This document shows, piece after piece, positions 33,626 to 48,000 of a stretch of DNA of 64,000 bases. Each line of letters opens with the position of its first letter. The stretch's first letter is position 1. The notes beneath the pieces are model-generated. The model was not told where the DNA came from. It made no database searches and saw only the letters and a program-made list of their open reading frames with translations. Both the position numbers and the translations under genes were made by a program. This DNA is from Anarhynchus alexandrinus (lineage: Eukaryota; Chordata; Aves; Charadriiformes; Charadriidae), in the NCBI GenBank assembly GCA_008711295.1, contig VUYV01000188.1, positions 1,365,601 to 1,429,600 on the forward strand. The letters are read 5' to 3'.

Positions 33626-36424
33626 ATGGGCTACGATAGTAACTGTGGAAAAGGGGTAACTTTGTGCAAATACATGAAACTCCAAAGCATGTTTCTGTCT
33701 TCAAAACATGCTATTTTTATTGCTGTGGCAGACCTGATAGGACTAAATCAGGATCAAATTTATAAACTTCAGCAAGTTAGCATTTCATAGGGAGGACAAA
33801 AGGAGACAGTAACAAACAAGAAGCTAAAACCTGAGCAAAGGCTTTGGCAAAACTGAGGGCAGTCATACCAGCATCAGAACCTGAAACCCTCATTCTCAGC
33901 AGTAATCCCAATGAAGTTGATGGCATTGTTCAGGAATGTATGAGCTACAGGATGACATAAAGGAATGCTAAATGTGCTAAAGGGTAGAACTGCTAAAATT
34001 CACCCTCAACTCTATGAGATAAAGGAAAATCTTTATAATGTGACTGACGCATCATAGCACTATGCAATTTCCTCTATAAAATCATGATGTTAACTTAAGC
34101 GAAATGAATGTCAGATGAATCAGAATTTCATTAGAGGTACAGTGAAGAAAAATGTAAGACCAACCAACCAATTGATCAGTGAACTAAACATAAGATAAGG
34201 ACTGAGCAGTAAATGTACTTCAAGTATCTGTAGAGGAAGACAGTATTGCCAGCTCCATGGTGGAAAAAAATTACACTTGGGAAAAGCAGTTGCTATGAGA
34301 AATCTCTAGCATTTGATATACCAGAACTATTGGGACTACAGGCCACAGTGAGACTTTTGGATTATATCATCTAGAGATATTTATTATGCAACTATTGAAG
34401 TTCATATTAATGACAGCGCATGCAGTTGAAATACTGCAGTGCTGCTTGTCTCCCCTTTGAACAGCACACTAAGCATGTCTTCAAACATTTACTTTGCCTA
34501 GTTTTCTGCAAAAGAGACATACTGCCGGCGCATAGTTTGCAGCGCTAGAAAATACTCTCACCTGCCCAACAAGTGTAAGGCTGGAGAGAATATCCCTACC
34601 AAATTGGATTTTACTAAATTCTATGTACTTCAGGATTTTCAAGAAGTTGTACTATTTATACGAAGGCAGATTTTTGTCACTGTGGCACAATAATCTGTTT
34701 CCCAATAGAAGGAGGGTTGTGGTCTTGAAATTTCAGTATTATGACTTGATTTCACGATTCAGCAAAAAAAGAAAATCAATCAGAAGATTTCAAACTCTTA
34801 CCTGAGCACAAATACTACCAACAGTGAGAAAATGCAATGAGCACAAGTATGACTACCAAATAGGTATGTTTCATCTTTAGTATAATACCTGGCTGAAGGT
34901 CTAACTGCTGTGAAAGTCATTCTTAAAAGTTAGTGAAAAGAATCTTTGAAAAGACCGAGCACATAAGTATGTTACTTGCCTTCCTTTCTTACTCGCATTT
35001 TATCTACCAAAAATAGCTGGATTAGTACAAAACGTGAAAGGGAGCCTTTAAACCCAGGAAAAAACCCTGCTGAAGACCTTCTGCCTCATTTAATTTTACT
35101 GTGCAAGTTCAGAAAGGGAAGACAGTGGAGAGAAAATATAATGCCAGGTATCATTGTGAATACCAGTAACCACATTATGCGGTCACATGCTTATACATCC
35201 TGTGGGTTTCAGTCACTGTAGGCTTATTTATTCCAGCTTCATCTCCCTGGCAAGGGACACCTGTTTTCAGCAGGGCTAAGCAATCACTCTGTGACGGGGA
35301 GTTTTCAGACCCCAGGGAAGGCGTGCTGTAATCTCTGTTCTTATCACCACTGCAATAGGCATAAAAACAAGGCGAGCCTGCCTTATCTGATGCCATGGCA
35401 AGAAATGATAAACATTCATTATCTTGCAGGAGCTCCTGAAAATCCACTGTCAGAAGAGAAGCCTCTTTAATCCAGTGATTCAGCAGATGGGAGTAATACG
35501 GAGGAAGCTGATGCAATGAAAACCTACCGTATTTCTCCATGTGAGGCATGCCCCCCCCATATCTCTGTTGTCTCACATCCTTTGTAACTTCAGAGTTGGA
35601 GAGGCTGCAAACATGTTTATTCTTGCTTCCACCTGAGCTGTCATGTCTCTTGTTTCATCTTGCCATAATGCTTTCTTTGCACACTCACACGTCTCCTCTG
35701 GGACACACTGCCCACTAAATCTGCAGGTCTTCCTTTTGCTTCTTTAGGACCAGTGTATCTCCTGTGTGCCTCCAACACACTCTTCTGTAAACTCTAAATG
35801 ACAAGGAGTGTTGCATTTTTGTGTCACCCGGGGTATATCCCACCATGTGGTGTACTCAGTATTTCTAATGGATTCCTAGAGTTTGAGGTAAACCATGTAC
35901 ACCTTAAGCAGTTGGTGGCTTTATGTTTGTCCACAAGTTTGGACTCCAAAAATGCACAGCAAACATATCATATAAGTTATATTTTGCTATTTAATCCTCA
36001 ACAAGGTGACAAACAGATTATTTATTCAGAAATATGCCACAACATGAATACTTTCACCATTAAATTTATACCTTACAGACCTTTTTATTCCTGGCCTTAA
36101 TTAAGGGTTGATGTCTATCTGTTCTGCTCTAGGGCTACTTTGGAGACAAATAGCAATGAAGAATTTTAATGACTTGCCTCTACTTTCACTGAAGAACCAA
36201 AGTGAACCATAGGATCCAGGAAAGATAAAGTTTACATTGGGTTTTGTGCCCTTTGCGGTCTGCCACCTCTCCATCCCTTATTCCCCACAAGAGAAATGTG
36301 GGGAACAAGAAGCAGTTTCATGCTCAAGAGTCGACTGCATAGTGTGCTAGGGATAAAATACTTCTTATTGTAATTCGTTGGTAAAATTAGTTCAACAATA
36401 ATCAATTTTGATTTTAAATGGGCA
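33626..36424. other. Intronic sequence, no gene seen
   Basis: A 133-codon minus-strand frame at 35175-35576 has no recognisable domain, no splice framing and ordinary composition, so I do not call it a gene. An eight-base C run lies near 35552. Confidence 0.55.
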
Positions 36425-36600
36425 ATGTATTAACACCATCTTTTCATAAAGTCTCTGACTGTCAAAATCCCCCAAAAGTCCCTGTATGTTTCTTGCACCC
36501 TTTCCCTAAAAATCTGAGCACTGTTACAGATAAGAAAGTGGATTACCTAAGTATTCACTCTGATCCAGTATGGCCATTCTTATGTTCTTGAATGTTCTTG
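36425..36600 (-). repeat. Ancient amniote CR1/SINE-type repeat, antisense
   Basis: The reverse complement contains 'AACATAAGAATGGCCATACT' followed by GGATCAGA, and further on 'AGGGAAAGGGTGCAAGAAAC'. This matches in order the 'acataagaayggccatactgggtcagac...aggaaggtgyaagaaac' sequence that is abundant in turtle genomes and present as old copies in birds. It must predate the bird-turtle split if that assignment holds. The plus strand also shows a tandem ATGTTCTTGA near 36582-36601. Confidence 0.65.
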
Positions 36601-39460
36601 AATTCCTGGGAGTAATTTACTGCAATCTACTGCTACTTCCAAGGCTTCCAACTCGGTGAGATGAATAAAATATCAACCTTTATCTCAGTCTTATGACTAC
36701 TTACAAAATACAGTGAGAGTCTGTCATCACTACCTTCATTCTCTACTGTAAACTCATCATAGTTCCTTCATTATAATGTATTCTACAAAAGTCAGAAAAC
36801 TGCTGCTCCAGTTGAAATATCTTTTATATTCAGATGAAGACCTGGAAGCACGCACAATATTTATCCAGAAAATATGTAACTTTCCTTACACTAAAAGGAT
36901 AAGGAAAAAATCCAAGTTCACTTTCTCAAATGTAATTCAACTTTCTCATGGATTACTTGTTCATGGTAGCTGACTTCCAGACCCACTCTTAAACATGCCA
37001 CACAGATGAGTGGCCCCAGGAGGCTTTTCATTTTCAAGCACTTCCACGTACTCTCATACCCAATCATCATCTTTCCCCTACCACTGGTAGACAATAGATA
37101 CATATAACTTCTTTTTCATGCTGTAAAAACACAACTCTCAGAAGCTGCAACACAGCTTTCACTTTTTATTTCAAGCTTACCCCAGACTCTTGGAAGAGAA
37201 GAAAACCACACACAAGGAGAGCACTATGCCTTTGCACCACGGGCACACCGCAGAGAGCCCGGAGGAGCCTGCTGGGTTTCTTTCCCTTCTCTATTTGGTC
37301 GTACGGATGTACCCTGCGTTTTAGTTCAATTGGCACTTGCAGGGCCTTTTACTAGGCTTCCTGGTTGTAAAGTCTAAGTTTCTAACATAATATACATATC
37401 AAGATAACCATTAGCACTATTGCTTATTCTGCACCGAACACCTGTTTAACCAGGTAAGATATTCATCTTCTTTCTGTTTTTCTCCACAGCCAAGGCAAAT
37501 TCATTTCTTAAAGTGAAGAATGGGTAGGAATAATAGCACAGGGATAATGTGCAAGATATGCATGTCCTCAGGTATACCTTTAATCTTATCTCCATTTTTG
37601 AGTCTCTAATGATCCAAGTTATGGTATATTTTCTCTAAACGAAAATTCAAGATCCTACTTCTGAATTCACAGTATATACCCTAAAGTGCCTTGTGGTTTA
37701 AAAAATGTGCTTGTTCTGATAAGCTCTTTGTATTACCAACATAAAAGAATCAAATTCAGAGCTATAAAAATTTCTCCAAGCTGAACTGTAAATTAAAGCT
37801 GTCACTTTGTATTGAAAGCCTGGAGATGCTACATGGCTTCGGGAGCACACAAGGAACCATCACTTTTCTATCTCCTTTTTCTCCTCACATCCCATATTTC
37901 TGTCTTATTTTAAGAATTTCTCTGGGAATAAAGATCTTCCAGTTTGTTTCTAGTGAGGATTCATTCCTGTTATACAAACACAAGATTACCCACGAGACCA
38001 AGATTTCAATGAAAAGTCAATGAAAATATGCTGAGTCTGCCTACTGGGAACACTAAATCATGAGTGTGATCTCTTACGGTTTGCAAAGTTTATGTAACTA
38101 GATTATGTTGTTGCATTACACTTTTAGCCACCTTCAGTATTCATTTCCTTTTTCCATGGTATTGGAAGTTATCATTTGGCAATCCCCATCCAAAGTTTGT
38201 TAGAGGTCTTACAGAGAATAGAAGCCAGTGAAACAGGAATATATCATTTATCAAAAAATGTTTCATAAAGTCATTCAATCAAGTCTTTGGAAGAGCTGGA
38301 AGCAGAATATAGTTCTTTGATTTCTATTTCTAAGGGTTCCCTTACGATACATCCCAAAGGATCCAAACTTTTTTTTTTTATGATTAAGGAATAGTCTTGT
38401 GGTTAAAACAAAGGAGACACTTAATAAGAGTCTCCTGAACTTCTCCTCATAAAGCTGTGTATGGTCTCTTTGGGAAGGCTGGCATCAGACACGAAGGCAA
38501 GTCGTGTATGTCCATGCAAATATCCAAATGTGCAGACAGCTAGTTTATAACATATATTTATACAAGATGTATACATATATATGTAATTTATCCAGTGTCC
38601 CTAACCCTTTGGACACATGAGCAATTGTATAGAACTCATTCTGAAAGTCTGGCCCAATCACACATACAGTCTACCTAGATTCAAAATTGTTCCCTTTTCT
38701 GAATAATAGAAACCCTGCAAATGGCACCATAATACTGTAATAATAGACAAGTAATTTAACCCAAAGGCTGTTCCCCCAGGAAAACTATTAGGTTCAGGGG
38801 AACACGTGCATGTGTGAGGAGGGCAGGGTTATGTCTTCCCAGCAGCACCAGCACCTGCGGGATCACCCAGACTCATCCACACTGTCCCCACACCAGCACT
38901 GAATTGAGTCATCAGCTGTGAGGTCCTATTCCAGAGGGGAAGAACTGGCTTGTGGCTTCTCATCTCCACCAAGCACTGGGACAAACTAGCCTACGGCAGC
39001 TGGTGTCCCACAGAATCCAAATCCTGGAGATAGCCGCAGCACCAGGATAAGCTGCAGGAGGTGGAGACCTTTCTGACCACAGCTACTTGCAGCTACAGGC
39101 AGTTTCCTACACCAGAAGACAGATCTGCCAGCGTGCGGTTGTTTTTTTTTTGGCCCTGTACGGCACGGTTATTGCAAAGACTGAAATCTTACACCAAATA
39201 CAGCTCTGTAGGTATCTGCTAATTGTATTTCTTCAGTGCATTTTCTCTCATACATTTGTTTACATTTCACATCTACCCGCTTTCAGAAACATTGTAAAAT
39301 TGGTTATTGGTAAAGTTTAACGCTGCTTGACTAAGAATTAAACTCTTGTATTTGAAATAAAAGAATATTTTGAAATCAACAAGGTTTATATACTATCTCT
39401 CTTCTAAAGAAAAATATTATCTTTCAGTGATTAAACTAGGGTGCAGCATTAATGTAATAG
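36601..39460. other. Intronic sequence with a GC-richer patch
   Basis: No gene is seen. An AT-alternating patch lies near 38552-38586. The stretch 38800-39080 is noticeably richer in G+C than its neighbours (CAGCAGCACCAGCACCTGCG type) but has few CpGs and no recognisable element. Confidence 0.55.
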
Positions 39461-39512
39461 TAGTAGTTCTTTTCCAAGAACTTAATGTAGCAGTTCTTTT
39501 CCAAGAACTTAA
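39461..39512. repeat. Tandem 27-bp duplication, each unit a small hairpin with a STAT-like site
   Basis: TAGTAGTTCTTTTCCAAGAA at 39461 is repeated as TAGCAGTTCTTTTCCAAGAA at 39488 (period 27, one difference across the 25-base core). Each unit contains the inverted repeat AGTTCTT-TTCC-AAGAACT and a TTCCAAGAA motif (39472-39480 and 39499-39507) that fits the TTCN3GAA pattern bound by STAT factors. Regulatory use is not shown by the sequence alone. Confidence 0.85.
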
Positions 39513-42500
39513 CTATCCACTTTGATGTGAGGAAATATTTACTTAAATGGGAAGGTCTGATTCTTCAGAAACCATGATAACTTGACACAAGGCAATTACT
39601 CAAAACTACCACATAAACTTTTCCCCAAAGACGTTTTCTTTGACTGACCGAAAGCACTGCAATTAGCCTCATGTTACAAGATAAAGTCCATCTTGGCCAA
39701 AAGCATGCCAGACATAATAAGTTAGAGTTCTTTTCCCAACATACATGATTAACTCGTTTGAAAGCTACTGCAATAAAGCTTTTGTTTTCTTAGCAGCCAT
39801 GAAAAGGTATCAGCCTAGATCCAGGCTGTTTTTAAAAAAAGACCCCAAAATAACAGAACAGTCCTGATACAATATTTATAGGATCCTAAATAATTTGGGG
39901 AGTCAGGGCTTTTTGGAGACAAGAACACTAGAATTTCAGTATTCACCTTCATTATTTACCACTTCCCTCCTTTTTCACCCCTGCAAATCTTACAAATTAT
40001 GATTTTAGGGTTTCTGTTGGTCATTAATTAAACGTTTGGCAGTACAGGACCCAAGCACCTATACAACCATTAGGAATACAGCCTTTAAACATAATATACT
40101 TAAACAGAAAACTCTAAGGAAATGGTTACATTTTGAGAACTAGAGTTAATGTATTTTTAGTGTATTTAAGGTAGACTATGTGATTTTCATAACACTTTAA
40201 TTTCTTGATGGAAATTTCATAAGGTGCCCAATGAAGCACATTACTAAGGACTGCATATAGTAGTAAATAATTTACTTATGACTCCTTCTAAATTATTACA
40301 TAACATTAGCTCTCTTCTGGAACGTCTTTGGTGTTCCAAAATATGGTGAAAACCAAGACCAAATCCTGAGAGAATTCTGTGCCTAATTCTTTCAAAACCT
40401 CTGAATGCAAGATAATGGAACGGTCTTTTCAAAATGTCTATCATTTTAAATATTTAGTGCTAGGCTAGGCATCCTCTAAAATTATCACAATCTCAAAAAC
40501 TGTTTTATCATCATTATCTTTTCAAACACCTCTATCATTTACTTCTTTAGATTTTTTCCAAAGATGAAGAAGAAATACTGAATGATCACTTCTGTCATTT
40601 CTATATTTTTAAGCAATTTGACTATTCTACCACTGCTCAAGAGACCCACATCATTGTTAACATCCTTTTTACTCCAAACACATTAATACTTATTTCCATG
40701 CCCTATTTCCATTGCCACAGTTTTCTTCCTTGCATTCTTTTGATGATTTTAGCAATTTTCTGAAGCTTTAACTTCAGACATATATTGCTACTTACCAGAA
40801 TACATATCTTTTCCTGACGAGCTTTCATTTTCCTTTCTAGTATGTACATTTAAATGCTAACATTGGTTACATAAGATTTAATATTTTCTGTGTTAACCTA
40901 AAGCTAAGTGAAGTGAGTTGTTTCTTGTCACTGATCTTCATTTCTTGAGTTTTAAGGGAAAGTAAAGGGAAGACAAATTCTTTCCCAAGGCCAAGAGGTA
41001 CCTTCTGTGGTTTAGCCAAAATCCCAGCAAGCTGTATAATGTGACCAGTGTATAGCTATTATTTTTTATATGTTGTACACTTATTAAAAAAAGGATATGA
41101 AATTAAAAACTTTCAGTCATTTCCAGGTACAGAGTCTTGTTCATTGTAGCATATCATAAATTTAGTTCTCTAGACCTTTTTACAGAAATGACAAATACTT
41201 ATAGAATTGTTAAAAACTATTCTGCTCTATGATTTTATAAAATAGCCCCAAGAGCAATCTAGCAGAGCATTACAAAGCTACTGTGCTTTGATCTTTCCTT
41301 GTTATCATCCTGCTGCATCTCTTGAGCTAAGCAAAATATGGAGAAGATGTACTGGGGAAAAAGGTCCCCTTATATACAGCTATTGCTTCCTCTTTCCTTT
41401 TCAGGCAATTTCCTTTATTTCCATATTAATGGAATGGCTACATCAGGATACCAATCAATAATCAATTGTGAACCAGGCTTTTGGTGGCTACAAACTGCTT
41501 TATGCTAGCAATAATTCTGGTCCTATATTTTATTGTGGTCCTCATTGCATAGCCCTAGGGGAACTACAATACTACAAAATCTCTGCTGAGTATGAGTATG
41601 TGTGTGCAGAAAAGGGCAGACAGGGTGAATAATAAAAAGCTGCTGTTAAAAAATCATATTTAACACTATGAGATGTACAACTATAGGTTTCAGAGACATA
41701 TTTTTAAATTTTACTACTCCACTTTTTTGCTGCTATTTGCATGGAAATGCAGTAAAATGCCAGACAATATTTACTATGCAGTATCTGAATCACAGTTTAG
41801 GAAAAGGACAACAAATGAATTGAAAGAAACACATTCCAGTCAAAGGCCTCCATTTCAGCGGTATTATTCTTCACCTGAAATGAATTATTAAAAAGTTATA
41901 GGCCCTTGCATTTGGTCTAGTATCTGTAAAAATACCATATGTAAATAAATGGGTCCTGTCACTATGTTATAAGAGAAATCAAAGCTAGTGATGAAGCCAA
42001 GGTAAAACATCTAATCCAGAGACCGAGCCTACTGAAAGGTCTGCATCCAGTCTCAGCTCATTTTCCATCAGGAAACAGCAAAATCCCATTTATTTAAAGG
42101 TTAAGACAGAATGTATTTAATTTATTGGTTTTGTTTAAAGATGTAAATTCCATCGGCAATAAGGAATTATATTCCAAGCAGGCACCACTAGTAACTAGCT
42201 GTGTAGTCGCTAAATTCAGATCTGAGTCCACTGGATTTCAAATTGGATGATTATTGTTAATGATAAACAGATGAAACCTCTCTTTCATAATGTCCTATGA
42301 TGCAAATAAGAAAGTTTTGCCAGCTTGGAAGAATTGCCCAGACATGATGAGACCTCAGAACAAAACCATGCTGAGATGGCAGCATGAAGCAAAATGAGCC
42401 AAGTGCACTCCCCACCCCCCGGGAGTAAGCCGATACTACTACTCTTGGCAGTATTTCTCATGTGTCGAAAGAAGTATATGGAGTGATGATAAGACGATGA

Positions 42501-45023
42501 AGAAGATGAAGAAAAGGGAAACTAGTCACTGCCCAGGATCCCTTTGGAGACTGAAATACACAATTTGTAGCAATCGTCACTACCAAAGTGTTATGGGTTG
42601 TTGAAAACCCTTTTGTCCCCTCCATAGCTGCTCATGCTAACTTTGGCATGTCTATAATTCCCACATAAGGACACTTTTATCAATAACTTTTAATACTATT
42701 AACATTCACTATGAGGATTTCTGGCATAGTGCTCAGTATACCACTCTCCATTACAGCTAAATCTGGTTTTTAAACTTGTAGAATTACGAAGCTGGTGCTG
42801 GTTGCAGAAATCAATGTGGGCTTAATTCATCTGTTTCCTATAATGACACCAGTGCAGGTGGAGGTGACAGGGTAAAGGATTGGCATTTTGCGGGCTCTGA
42901 TTTCAGAGAACTTTAAGTCTATGCTAATCCTGATGTGCAATTAATACGTTTTAATTTGACTGTATATAGTGTTAACTGGACCAGCTGTTCAATCTGAGCA
43001 CATTGTGTGTCCTCTGGGGACCCGTGTTCATTTTTGAAATGTCAAGATGTGCTTGGGAGCAAGAGTGGAGCAGTCACAGCTTCCTATAGAATGAAGAAAA
43101 TGCTCTTTAGAATAAAAGAGTATAAATATCACAGTTGTTATGTTGAAAGCCTTTAAAAGGAAAGCAAAACAACTTGAAAATCCTCAAGGCCTATTTTGGC
43201 AAACCATGGAAATGCCATATGTTACAAGGGGATTTTACACTGGTGCCATTACTTCAGGCTGCAGGGGTTAACCAGAAGTTTTGGAGGTAAAACCAAAAGA
43301 CCCACTCAAGTTGAAGGCTAATTGTGTTTTCTCTTTCGACCTTGTTCTTAAATGACTCCTACTGGTTCATGCACTTTCGAGAAATCAGTAATGCCTATTT
43401 TGCCAGTATTGTCACTGAATTACTCTTTCAGTCAATCAATAATTAACTCAAAATTGGGGCAAATGGGGGTATAAATCTCCAAAAAGGAAATGCCTCTTAG
43501 CTGACACTGGAAATTTCAAAACAAGTTACTAATCCAGTAAATATATTTCTGTGTGAAATTACAATGGGGTTTAGATCTGCCTGTAATGATTCAGGGATAA
43601 TATATCCAATTTTATGGCATGAAGTGACACAAGCTATTAACTATATCAAGTTCTTAGCATCTTATCTTCCTGTAGCGCACTATGGAGTCCTACGCCTTTC
43701 ACATGGACCAATCACTGTATGTTACTCATATTGAGATTGATTCTCATATAAGGGAATCATTATGGCATTATAACATAAACACAGTACAAATACATTTTAT
43801 ACACTACATATAATTTGGAGTCAGTACTTCTTAAGTGTTTCAGTAGTGTGAATAAGCTTTACTATCTCCATTCCACAAATTGGGGGGGGGAAGAAAATCA
43901 GACAATTATGGGCTACGTTTTTGCTCAAACTTCATATGCGTGCAAGGAGATAAAAATTAAATCTTTGTATGGTTATAGGAGATAAAGAGTCCAAATAGCA
44001 AGTTTACAGTAGAAAGCAAGTAAGGACTTCCATGCCCTGCATCAAATAAGGAGTGAGCAATATGAAAGCTTTAATAGCTAAACGAAGCAGATGAGCAAGT
44101 GTACGTTTATGTGAGGTTTTCTGTGCTGATGTTTAGTAGTTTTACTACAGAGAGAGGTAAGCAGCTGATTATTATCCCCCAAGAGCAAGAGGAAGCCGGT
44201 AAGCAATTATTCTGAATTGTGGTACGAGGCACAATGCCTCCCAGAGCTATTTGTAGGTTGATGCAATTTACATACCATTGTTTGCTGAAGCTTGTGTTTA
44301 AAAAACACAGTTTATCCAAGGTAATACCGACGTGCATGAGCAATCACATCTGAAACCGAACAAGCTTTCCTGTCTCATCGTCTCCTTAGCTGCTTTCAGA
44401 GACATTCTGCGGCTTTGTTGGTAAAAATGGAGGGACCTCTCCTTCAAACTAAAACATTAGCTGAAGGAGCACTGTTGTTTCTGGAGTGCCAGTGGGAGAT
44501 AAAAGGAGATGTGCATGTCTGACTGTTATGGGAAATCAGGAACGGACCAAGTCTTTGTTTTTCATACATAGGGATGGAGATGGAGCAAAACAGAAAGTTG
44601 AACTGCATTTCTGAAGAACAACTTCTAGCATTTTTTTTTTTTTATTTTGAAACACCACAATATTCCCCTGTTCCTGCCAGGATGGAAGCTCTTCTGGATC
44701 ACAGACTCCTCCCCAGCCAACACACAGAAACGGGTCCGGGTGAGCAGGCAGGCACAGATGTAAGTAGGCAGCAGTTATCTCATGTTTCCAATGGAAACCT
44801 CCTAGAGTTCAGTGGGAATCTCTCCAAACTGACACACTCTATGATTCTTTTTCATTTTTGTTTTTGCAACATCAGAAGATTTCCAACCAGCCTTTGAAAA
44901 TCCAAACTTTAATGGCATCTGCTTAATAACAGGCAGCTCAGCCAAAATCTGTAGTTGGAATGTGCTAATATTACTCTTTGAAATGTGTGTGATATGTGAA
45001 AAACTAAGGGTAGGAGGGTTTGT
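39513..45023. other. Intronic sequence, no gene seen
   Basis: No coding exon is recognised. A short GGATTTTACACTGGTG near 43230 resembles the ancient 'ggatttacactggtg' repeat motif but is too short to call. A G run lies at about 43882-43890 and a T run near 44630-44643. Confidence 0.55.
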
Positions 45024-45049
45024 ATATATAGACATATCTGTCTATATAT
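45024..45049. repeat. Perfect 11-bp AT-rich inverted repeat
   Basis: ATATATAGACA (45024-45034) and TGTCTATATAT (45039-45049) are exact reverse complements around a TATC loop. The AT-rich composition makes chance or cruciform-prone microsatellite origin likely. Confidence 0.85.
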
Positions 45050-48000
45050 CAATAGACCGATAGCTGAAGATTGTAGCAAAGACGGCCTATGAAGCTAACA
45101 TGAAGACTTCTTTTATATATCTAATGTACATTTTCCTTTGGAAATTATTTAGATGAGAAGTTTTTTATGTATCCTGTGGCATTGTCCTTTAAATTCTCAC
45201 TTTCTTATTTTCAAATTTTCATAAAAGAGCAGCAAAATATAACCATAACCAGACCATTTTCTCTGTTTAAAAGGCAGGACTGTTTCTGTAGCCCGATGAT
45301 ACGAAACGTGAAATGTCCAGACTTTGCATAAACATAATGGCATGTAAATTAACTTAGACCTAGAATAGACAAGAATGCATTTCATGTAAATTATTGAAGA
45401 ATCCATACTGTGAGATAAGTGTACAGTTTAGCAAGAGACAATTTTAGACAGAAAGGGTTGTAAGCAAAATTGGAATCAAGGAAACACACCAAAATAAATG
45501 AGAACAGGTGGTCTGGGGTGTATATAGGGTCAGCCTTACAAGGCATTCAAAGTGAACCCAGAGGTATCAGGCTCATTTGTCTCTCACCAAAATGTCACAT
45601 ACATGTCTTACTTTAAAGACAGACCATGTTTCTAACCTTGGAGAAGCCGAAGAGTGAGTCTTTCCCACCCTATGGTCATTTGGAAGTGGTATTAGGAAAC
45701 AAACCCCTTTCTACCACAGCAAGGAAAAGGTCACCCTGATTTTAGCCTAGCACTGTGGCAAACGGCAGTAACCCTTTGAAATGCCAAGTAGTTACGCATG
45801 CTTAAAACAATGTAAATGAGAGAAGAATTAAAACCCAGGAGACAGAACCTTGCCTGGTGTAAATATCACAGCTCTGTTAAATCAATTGTATTATGATAAT
45901 ACACTATGAGCGAGGATTTGCTTATATCTTGTTTTTTTCTACAAAAACTATAAATAAATTGTATCATATATTTTGAGTTTTGAGAGCAATCACCACTAAA
46001 AAAAAATTCTAATATAGCCTGCTCTTTTAATGAAGTTTGATTTAGGACATTAGAAGCTCTAAACGAAAGTCTGTGGAGGGCAAAAGGACTAGAGGAGGGA
46101 GGAAGACTCAGAAATTGTCTCTCTTCAGCATTCAGTCTCTTGTTCCTCACAGCTCAAACTATATTCCTCATCTGTTCAGAGATTAAGTGTATTTTTGTAA
46201 CTATTTCTTCCTGTCAGGAGACAATCTGATAAAAGACCTCATTGTCTCATTCTCTGAAACATATAAAACCTCATTACTAAGGCTGCTTCCTTAAGTTTAA
46301 CCTATTGAACGAAATTATACTGCCTACACAGGTTCCTAGTCTGCCAGAAAATCATCTTGTCCCTCTTCTGAGGCTCACAGTGAATCTTGCATGAACCACG
46401 CCTGAGTTAAAAACACCTATTTTTGTTCATTTTGTGTTTATTTTATTATCAGCATGTCTGATTTGCTTTAAATTCTATGGGCATTATTTGGAAATTGCTT
46501 TGACAGTGCAGCTCCTCAGCACAGGCTCTGCCGAGAGACTCACCATTGCAGCTCATTAGAATTCAAACTGAATTCAGTTTCCTTCCAGATTCTCAGGGTT
46601 GTTATCTTGTAGGCTGTCTTGAATGTTAAGCCTCAAGTCAAGCAAATTCTATTGGAATAACATCCTAAAAGATCTACATTGTAAAAACAAAATAACCGTT
46701 TCAGGCCAAGAGGATGTTCAAAATGTTTGTTTCCATCTAAGATCAACAAAATGTCCACAAAGCATATCATTCATTTGTGAGAGCACTGTCTATTATACAA
46801 GTATGGGAGATCGGGTTGTCTCCCATAAAAGCCATTGGGCAACAGTCATTTACTGAAGGAATCTGAAGAGCAGCACTACTCTATGATCTTAAAACATTCT
46901 GTGTTTGCTGTGTGCTAGATCATGAACCTTGGCTAGATAATAATGTTGAAATCTTCTTGTAAAGTCTGTTCTTCCTGCTCTTGAATAGAAGCAAAGCGTG
47001 AGCATATACACACCTACATGAAAGTTCAAAACACTTGTCATGACCCTGCTCCTCACAGCTGGATAGCAGAAGAGTCTGAAGAAAATCATAAAAATATAGG
47101 GTTGGTGTTTCAGAGGTGGTCCATAATGATTTAATGCCTTGGGATGCATTCAAGCATCCCTCAAGTGCATTAGCACACACTAACTATAAATTTCTACAGG
47201 CAACTCTGAAACTTGAGTTCTTGCTCACTAGACAACATACTGTAGACAGAAAGTGAAGATATTTCCTTGATTTACATGAGATTTCTCATTTATAATGATG
47301 AGATTAGGACCGGAGGCTGTTTCTCTCACTGATGACACTGTGAAGGCTCAGTGATGTCAATGAGCGAAGTCAAGGAACTAGTCCCATATTTAGCAAATTA
47401 AATTTTGTATTCTGCCTTGGAGTAGAGTTTAGAAAATCATCAGAAGTTTCTACCTTTGTGTTCTAAACTGTGCGTAATCAATACATAATGTTTGGTTTCA
47501 GATATTTTCAACTTGTACAGCTTTTGTGGGTTCACTTGTTGGAGACTCATTCAATATGTCACTTATGTATCATATTTAAGGACTATTTGATCATGCTTCA
47601 TTTATGGTCTGTGCCTTTCCCCAGATGAAATAATCAGCTGTGGTGGTTCTGAGATATTCTTGAGGGAGTTGAATTCCTCTGCAAAGAGCGAGAGGGATCA
47701 GTTTCTGCACCATTAAATTCTAATTTAACCCTTCAAAAATGAGGATTGAGCAAGTACTGAAGAGGCATATAAGCTTTGTGTTAACCTTCTTCAGAGGAAT
47801 GAATTTCATTCTATTATGATTATCTTTTACTGCGTATCTGTATAACTATAACTCATTAACCAATGGAAACATTCTTAGCACAGTTTTCTAGATGCTACTG
47901 TTAAACATTTTTTCTTCTTCTTAATAATAATTTGATACAAGAGGTCATTGCCTTTATGCTGGTTTGGGTGTTTTTTTGGTTTTTTGTTTTTGTTTTTTTT

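Noticed and set aside
33477..33704. 75-codon minus-strand frame as a possible small gene
   Set aside because: The middle matches the C-terminal region of CR1 ORF2, so it is a dead LINE fragment.
35175..35576. 133-codon minus-strand open frame
   Set aside because: Ordinary composition, no motif, no credible splice sites; better treated as chance.
44802..44835. CR1 tail suggested by 'CTCTATGATTCTTTTTC'
   Set aside because: Only one octamer-like word is present and the preceding sequence does not follow the CR1 3' UTR.
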